Positions 37,652-46,600 of a stretch of 64,000 nt of DNA are shown here, piece after piece. Origin of the DNA: Closterium sp. Naga37s-1 (taxonomy: Eukaryota; Streptophyta; Zygnematophyceae; Desmidiales; Closteriaceae); NCBI GenBank assembly GCA_947471745.1, contig CANJKZ010000174.1, forward strand, positions 596,001 to 660,000, read 5' to 3'. Under the pieces are notes generated by a model. The model was not told where the DNA came from. It worked only from the letters and a program-made list of their open reading frames with translations, and did no database searches. Made by a program: the position numbers and the translations under genes. Each line of letters begins with the position of its first letter. Within the stretch, counting starts at the first letter, position 1.

Positions 37652-40600
37652 TTATCGGAACTTGATGGAGATGAGAGGAACATCAACATCCTCGCCCTCC
37701 TCATCCTCACATGCAACCACCACGTCAAAGTGGCGGCGGTATGCCGGCACCTCCAGCTTGGCCACCTCCTTTGCAATGTCCAGCACCTTGCGAGCGAGGC
37801 GCTCCTTGTGACGTGGGAAGAGCGAGTTGAACAGCAGAGCTTGACCACAGGAGATACTGTTTTGGGAGTTGGGGAGAGACAGGAGGAGACAGGGAAAGAG
37901 GCTGCATTAGTTTGGCCGCCTCCAGATTGGCGACTTCCTTTGCAATGTCCAGCACCATGCGTGGTAGGCGCTCCTTGTGACGTGGGAAGAGGGAATTGAA
38001 GAGGAGGGCTTAACCGCACGAAATGCTGTTTTGGAGAGGAGGAAGGAAGACAGGAGAGGCACGGAAAGGAGACAACTAGCACAATCAGGCATCTCGGTTG
38101 GCATTGGGACATTCGGTGCAAGGCGGAGAATAACGGGCTCGACTGCTAAAGCCCGCTATTCCTCCTCGCATCGAGCCTCCCAATGCCAACCGAGATCCCC
38201 GAAGCTGCAAGTGACCCCACTCCTCCTCATCGCTCACATTCAATGCCTCTCCACACATCCGCCTCACCTGTACGCATCGAGCCCCTTGGCCTTGAACCAG
38301 TCGAGCAGCTCCTGCATCGTCACATCCCCCTCCACCTTCCACCGGTCTGTTGTAGCACAAACACACATATATGCTTGCCCACAACCCTTTCCACCTCTTT
38401 CCAACCCTTCCCACCCCTACCCTTCAGTTTCCACCCTGTCCCACCCATCCGCCTCACTTGTAAGCGTCCAGCCCCTTGGCCTTGAACCAGTCGAGCAGCT
38501 CCTGCATTGGCACATCACCCTCCACCGTCCACTGGTCTGCTTTTGACAAGACCATACATACACGCACCTGCATCCCTTCGCACCGCTTTCAACCCCTGCT
38601 CACCTGTAAGCATCCAGCCCCTTGGCCATGAACCAATCAAGCAGCTCCTGCATCGTCACGTCGTCCTCCACAGTCCACCGGTCTGTCTTAACACAAGCAC
38701 ACACACACACATGCACTCCTTTCCACCGCTTTCAACCCATGCTCACCTGTACGCATCAAGCCCTTTTGCCTTAAAACCAGTCAAGAAGCTCCTGCGTCGT
38801 CACATCGGCCTCCACTGTCCACCGGTCTGCCTTAACAAAAGCACATGCCTGCCTGCAATCCTCTTCAAGCCTTCCCACCCTTTCCCACCTCTTTCCACCG
38901 CATTCAATTCATCCGCCTCACCTGTATGCATCCAGCCCTTTTGCCTTGAACCACTTGAGCAGCTCCTGCATCGTCACATCGCCCTCCACCGTCCACCGAT
39001 CTGCCTTACCACAAGCACACACACACACACTCCTTTCCACCGCTTTCAACCCATGCTCACCTGTACGCATCGAGCCCCTTGGCCTTGAACCAGTCCAGCA
39101 GCTCCTGCATCGTCACATCGGCCTCCACCGTCCACCGGTCTGCTTTTGATAAACACACATGCCTGCCTGCCTGCCTGCAACCCTTTTCACCTCTTTCCAC
39201 CCCTTCCCACCCATGTGCCTCACCTGTAAGCGTCCAGCCCCTTGGCCTTGAACCAGTCAAGCAGCTCCTGCATCGTCAAATCGCCCTCCACCGTCCACCG
39301 GTCCCACACGGTCCACGTCAGCTCCTTGTGCTTGACGCTCTTGGGCGGCACGGGCTCAGCCATGGAGAAGAGCGGCAGGGCGAGGTTGACGAATGTGTTG
39401 CGCATGGCAGATGCCTTGGCGTTCTGCAGCACCTTGTAGAGCTCAAGGCACACAAGGCCTGGGAAGGTGGGGTGGAGATCGAGAGAAGAGAGGCAGGGCA
39501 AGGTTGGTAAGTTGTGTTGCAGGCAGCAGGGAGGCCTTGGCATTCTGCAGCACCTTGTAACGCTCCAGACACACCAGGCCTGGGAGAGAGGAGGGGTATT
39601 GGAATGGGGAGACATGGAGAAGAGTGGAAGTGCCAGATTGGCGAAGGTGTTGCGCTGGGCATGGCAGACGCCTTGGCGTTTTGCAGCACCTTGTATAGCT
39701 CCAGACAGACTAGGCCTGGGCAGGAAGGGGAGTGCTGATGGGAAGTGCTGAAAAGAATCATATTACCTGGAGTGGAGGGAACACTGGATTGCGTACCTGG
39801 TCCGAGTTCAACCTGTCTGAATCATGTTACTGAGATTAGATTTCATACGATTCATTCAAACGACTGGTAAAATCGTACGAAATCTAATATCAGTAGCATG
39901 ATTTAGACAGGTTCATCTCAGACCAAGTACGCAGCCAAGTGCTCCCTCCATTCCAGATAACATGATTCTTTCGAGCACTTCCCATCAGCTACTCATCACC
40001 CAACCTCACCCCACCCCACCCCACCCCACTCCACTTCACTCCCTTTTCTCACCGGTAGCAAAAGCAGTGGTGGTGGCGACGACAGGGATTTTCCTCCTGG
40101 CAACGAACTTGGCCTTGAGCTTGTCCACCTCGCCGCCTTCCACTCCTTAAACGCACTCTTCTCACAGCACAAACCCACCCCAACCTACCCCACCCCGTCC
40201 CACTCCCCATCATACCAGTAGCCAAAGCAGTTGTGGTAGCAATAGCGGGGATAATCCGCCCGGCAATGAACTTGGCCTTGAGCTTGTCCACCTCGCTGCC
40301 TCCCACTCCTGAAACGCACACTCCATTGCTCACCAGTGGCAAGAGCCGTCGTAGTCGCGATGGCGGGAATGATCCGCCCAGCAATGAACTTGGCCTTGAG
40401 CTTGTCCACCTCGCCTCCCTACCCCCACTCCACCTCACCCCACTTCCCACACACACATACCAGTAGCAAGAGCCGTCGTGGTGGCAATAGCAGGGATAAT
40501 CCTCCCGGCAATGAACTTGGCCTTGAGCTTGTCCACCTCGCCAATGGTGTAGTTGCGGGCACGCAGGTTGGCGAGAGCTGCCATGAGATCCATGTGGTAG

Positions 40601-43600
40601 TTGGTGTCGTCGTCCTGCAGCACGAAATGAAATGAGAGAGGGGAGGGAAAACAAGAGGGCGGGAAAAAGAGGAGACGGGGAGGGAAGGGGGGGGGGGAAG
40701 GGGGGGAAGGGGTGTAGGGGAAAACGGGGGGGCTTGTTGAGGAGGATGCGACCGGCATATGCGTCGATCACCACCAACGCGCATACGCACGAGGTGATCG
40801 GCATACGCGCGTTGAGGATGGGTGCATACGCCTCCCACTCGCGCATCCACCCCTCCTGCGCCTCCTCCCCACCCGTCTCCATCACCTCGCCCGCTCCCAC
40901 GTTTCCTGCCCACTCAGTTACTTTTGAGGCGGAGTCGTCAATGCTCGCTCAGCATCCACCCCGCCAGGGTGAGTATGCCTGTTGTGTTGCGACTCTTCCA
41001 AGGCACCATCTATCCTCCCACTCTCCCTCTCACCTTTTCAAACTGCACTGGCACCATGCGGAACTCCTTGGAAAGCCCCTTGTATTTCTCTTTGAGTCTC
41101 ACTACCAATGCAGCCCCTGCCTTGCCTTTACCCTTACCACCCACCCCCCTCCCCTCTCCCTTCTCTCGCTCACCTTCTCAAACTGCACTGGCACCATGCG
41201 GAACTCCTTGGAAAGCCCCTTGCTGCCCTCCTTGAGCCGCCCCACCAGCTCTGCAATCGCCTTGCCATCGTCCCCCACTGACGTCGCAGCGCTGGTGGCC
41301 TTCTCATCCGTCACGATCTTCACACCCTGTGACGCAAAGATGGGGAGGGTTAGGGAGGGGTGAAGAACGGTAGGGGGTGGTGAAGTAGTGGTGGGGAAGG
41401 GTGCCGCAGGTAGCCTTGCCATCGTCCCCCACTGACGTTGCAGCACTGGTGGCCTTCTCATCTGTCACGATCTTCACACCCTGTGAGATACGGGTGGGGA
41501 GGAATGGAGAGCGGTGGGGAGGAATGGAGAGTGGTGGGGAAGGGTGGAGAGGTGGTGAGGAGGGGTGTAGCGGGTCGCCTTGCCATCGTCCCCCACTGAT
41601 GTCGCAGAGCTGGTGGCCTTCTCATCCGTCACGATCTTCACACCCTGCGAGATAGCGGTGGGGAGGGTTAGGGAGCGGTGAGGAGAGGTATCCAGGGGAG
41701 GAAAGGGGTGTCACAAGCCACCTTGACATCGTCCCCCACTGATGTGGTAGCGCTCGTCGCCTTCTCAACCGTCACGATCTTCACACCCTGGTGGTGGCGG
41801 AACACGTGGGGGCGGGGTGGGCCGGGAAGTGTTATGAGTCGACTCAAAACACGAATCTTCACAACCTGGTGGTGGTGGAACAAGTGGGGGCGGGGTGGGC
41901 CGGGAAGGGGAGTGGCGGAAGCACAGTCAGGCTCGGAGGTCGTCCGAATGGTCGCCTTCTCACCCACCCGTCACAATCTTGACGCCACTAAGGGGTCAAT
42001 GGAGGTGCCTTCTGAGTCGACTCAAACGCCGCAAAGGCGTCAATGGACTCAGAGCCCTGCGAAACGGACGCGAAACGAATGCAGTATTGATCACAACAGA
42101 AGAGCACCACCACCCCAATGGCTGCCTTCTCCACCCTCGGATCACTTCCCCCACCCTCTCCTTGCATCCCCTTCCTCCACCCTCCACCCTCCACCCCTCC
42201 CCCTCTTTCCTCCACCCTCCACCCTCCACCCCTCCCCCTCTTTCCTCCACCCTCCACCCTCCACCCCTCCCCCTCTTTCCTCCCTCCATCATTCCCTCCC
42301 TGCCTCCCTCTACCTACACCTCAAAGTCCCTCCTCTGTCTTCTCACACTCCACTCCATTTCACCACCCTCAGCCCCCTCCCTCCCCCCATCCTCACCCGC
42401 TGTGACACAAACTCCCCCACTTCCAACTTAGCCACCACCTCAGCTTTCCTCTTCCCATCCTCCCACCGCTCCCCTCCCGCCCACCTTCACCCCTTTCCCC
42501 CCTCCCTCCCCCTCCCCCAATCCTCACCTGCTTCGGCACAAATTCCCCCACTTCCACCTTGGCCACTGCCTCAGCCATCTTCTTCCCGTCCCTCTCCCCT
42601 TTCTTTTCTCCCCCCCTCTCCCCCCAACCCTCCAACCCTCCAATCGTTCTCTGCGCCCCCTCCCATTGCTCACCTGCTTTGGCACGAACTCCCCCACTTC
42701 CACCTTAGCCACCGCCTCAGCCATCCTCTTCCCGTCCTTCGCCCAATCAGGCGTCTCGATCCCGAACGTGGCGGCCCGTAGGATCGCGCCAGCTGTCACG
42801 AACGCCAGGCATGTGGGGTCCTCGGGCGAGAAGGTGACGGCGGTGGGGAATCGCTTGGGCGGCGACCAGAAGGGCAGGCCCGTACTGGTGGAGGCGTTTT
42901 CTGGGAAGGTGTATGTGAGCTGCTTGATTCGATTGGCAAAGTAATCCTCGAACCTGGGAGGGAGTGACAGGGGTGCATGTGAGGGGAGGGGGGGTAGGGA
43001 CAGGGATGCATTTAGGATACTAGTGGAGGCGGTTTCTGGGAAGGTGAATGAGCGCTGCTTGATGCGATTAGCGAAATAGTCCTCGAGCCGGGGCGGGAAG
43101 GGGAGGGGAGGTGGAGGAGGGGGACGGTGCAGGTGGGTGTGAGGGGGAAGGGGGAGTGTAGTGGAGGAGGAAAAAAAGGGGCGGGAGGAGGAGAACGGTG
43201 GGAGGACAAACTGATAGGATACAAATGGCAAAGGTTTGTATAATCCCCCCACCCAAAACCCAGACCCCAACCCCAACCCTGAAACCCCAAGTCTAACCCC
43301 CAAACCCCAACCCCCAAGCCACTCACTTGCGGCGCGCCCACGAGACGCAATCCTCAAACCTGCTCGCCATCTCCATCACCAGGCACTCCACCACCCTCTC
43401 CAGCACTTTCCTCGCCGCAGCATCCCCGGCGCCCATCATCTCTGAACCAGACCTTATACCCAACCCCGAAACCCTTATCCCAACCCACAAGACACTCACT
43501 TGCGGCGCGCCCACGAGACACAGTTTTCGAAGCTGCCAGCCCTCTCCGTGACCAGACACTCCACCACCCTCTCCACCGCCTCCCTCTCCACAGCATCCCC

Positions 43601-46600
43601 CGTGCCCATCATCTCTGAACCAGACCTTATACCCAACCCCTAAACCCTTATCCCAACCCACAAAACACTCACTTGCAGCGCGCCAATGACACAGTCTTCA
43701 AAGCTGCTGGCCCTCTCCGTGACAAGGCACTCCACCACCCTCTCCAGCGCCTCTCTCGCCGCAGCATCCCCCGCGCTCATCATCTCTGAACCAGACCTTC
43801 TACCCAACCCCTAAACCCTTATCCCAACCCACAAGACACTCACTTGCGGTGCGTCCACGACACACAGTCCTCGAAGCTGCTGGCCCTCTCTGTAACCAGA
43901 CACTCCACCACCCTCTCCAGCGCCTCCCGCGCCGCAGCATCCCCGGCGCCCATCATCTCCTCGCAGGACTTCTCCGGCCCACTCAGAAACGCGTTCGCCT
44001 CACTCGGCGTCCTCTCCAGCAGCCCTTCAAACCCCTGATCCCCAAACCACCCCTGCCAACCCTGAACCCTGAACCCTGAAACCCAAAACCCAGCACTTAC
44101 TTGCGGCGTGCCCACGAGACACAATCCTCGAAGCTGCTGGCCCTCTCCGTGACAAGGCACTCCACCACCCTCTCCAGCGCCTCCCTCGCCACTGCATCCC
44201 CCCCGCCCATGATCTCTAAAACCAGACCTTATACCCCCAAGCCCAACCCCCAATCCCCAACCCCACTCCCCAGTACACTCACTTGCGGCGCGCCCACGAC
44301 ACACAGTCCTCGAAGCTGCTCGCCCTCTCTGTAACCAAACACTCCACCACCCTCTCCAGCGCCTCCCGCGCCGCAGCATCCCCGGCGCCCATCATCTCCT
44401 CGCAGTACTTCTCCGGCCCACTCAGAAACGCGTTCGCCTCACTCGGCGTCCTCTCCAGCAACCCCTCAAACTCGCTCCGCGCCCAAGTCAAGCAGTGCGT
44501 GATGTTATGCGGGAACGAGTGGACCGTACACATCGGGGCCTGCCTTTCCGGAGGGTCCCGGGACGCGCCGTAGTTCTCCGTTTCGTGCGGGACGACCATC
44601 TGGGTGTTGCATTTCGCGCCGAGCGTGCCGCTCTCAAGGAGAGGCTTGTTGAAGTAGAGGCAGCGGGAGTCGACGTAAAGACGCGCGTTGACGTTATCGA
44701 GTGCGTTTATGACGACATCCAGGTGTTCCCAAAAGGTATCATCAAATACGTCCTCTGTCTGCGGCCCCACGCGGTTTTGAAGGGCGTTCACGCGCAGCGC
44801 AGGGTTAATTACCCTCGCGGCCACCGCCGCCACGGAGGATTTCGCGTGCCCGATGTTCCAGTCGCGGAAGAGGAACTGACGGCTGAGATTGCTCTTCTCA
44901 ATCGTGTCATCATCCGTGACCGTCAGATAGCCCTTGCCACTCAGCGGCACACTGTCATCAACAGCAGCAGGTTTTTCCCCCGGGGGGGAGCAGCAGACGC
45001 CCATAAGAGCGAGATTCTTGAGCAGCTCACAGCCCAGCGCCCCTGCGCCGACCACAAAGGCAGAGGAGGAGTGCATGCGCGCCTGGAGGGTGCGGCCAAA
45101 GAGGGCGATCTGGGAATCGTAGCGCGTGTTGGTGGGCGCCGTTTCCTCCGCTGACAGGGGCTCAGCAGGTAGGGACTCCACCGAGTCGAAGTAAAAGAGC
45201 TGGCGAGGGTGGGGAGGGAGAGGGACAGGCAGAGCACAGGGGGATGGGGCGGTAGAGGGGAGGAAGAGAGGAGCGGATGAGCAGACGAATCGATCATCAG
45301 CAGCAACGCGCCTGCAGCGTGCGGCAGAAAAGGGCGATCTGGGATTCGTAGCGCGTGTTGGTGGGGGCCGTTTCCTCCGCTGACAGGGGCTCGGCAAGGA
45401 GGTGTATTTTGAGGCGCCTCAAAATACACCGCTGACAGGGGCTCGGCTGGAAGAGACTCCACCGAATCGAAGTAGAAGAGCTGGAGAGGGGGAGGGGAGG
45501 GGGGAGGGGGAAGTGGGGAGGGGGGAGGGGGGGAGGGAGGGAGGGAGGGAGGGGCAACAGGGAAGAGGGTTATATGTGCATCGTAGCGCGTGTTGGTGGG
45601 AGCTGTCTCCTCCACAGCGTTAAAGTAGAAAAGCTGGCGAGAGAGGGGTGGAGGGATGAGGGAGGGCGAGAGGGACGGGTACAAGGAAGGAGCGGTATGG
45701 GGGAGTAAAGGAGAAAAACGCGGACGAAAAGATGCATCAGACAGCAACAAGGAGTGCATGTGCGCCTGCAGCGTGCGGCTGAAAACGGCAATCTGCGCAT
45801 CGTAGCAAGAGCAGTGACAAATTCTCACCCTGAAACAACCCCTCCTCACCTGAAACAACCCCTCCTCACATGAAACAACCCCTCCTCACCTGAAACAACC
45901 CCTCCTCACCTGAAACAACCCCTTCTCACCTGGAAGAGCGGGTGGAACTTGCCCGAGCACGCCTTAACCACCTCCTGCCCCACAATCCCACCAAACATCG
46001 CCGCCATCGGACAAATCTCCGCACTCGCCCCGTGCGCCAGCTGCCGAATCAGCCCCTCCCCCTCCTTCACCACCCCCTCCTCCACCCTCACCTCCTTCCC
46101 CGCCCGCCCATTCACCTCCCTAACCAGCTCCACCACCCTCGCCCCATCCCCCTCCGACCCCGGGGCGGGAAACCTCCCGGTCTCCTTCCGGAAAGCGTCT
46201 AAAGCCTGGAAGGCGAGGTGCAGCAGCGGCGGGCGGTCGAACTTGGCAAAGTCGCTCAGCAGGAACTCGCCGGGCTGCTCCAGGCAGGCCGCGAGGGGCC
46301 GAAAGGCCAACTCCTTGGGCTCCTTCACCTGCGTCACGATCCCGCCGCTTTCATACGCGCCATAGGCTGACGTATCGTCGTCTAAGAGGAACGAATGCGC
46401 CCGGACGTTCCGCACGCGGCGCGGCTTCCCATCGTTTAGCTCCGTCATCCCCCGGACCTCCGAGAACACCACCAGATCGCCGTCTTGAAATCCCAGCCGT
46501 TCATCATCCACACAGGTGACAAGCGCGTCAGGGGAATCTTTGGCTACAGATGCGACGATCCCTGAGAAGGGCTCCTCCCCGTCTACATCGGTGACGGTGA

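Noticed and set aside
38507-39149. Plus-strand repeat protein
   Set aside because: It is the antisense of the tandem UBA1 exon 8 copies.
43600-44090. CCCTAAACCC-like words suggesting interstitial telomere repeats
   Set aside because: Only single units occur, as part of the intron piece in each exon-4 copy.
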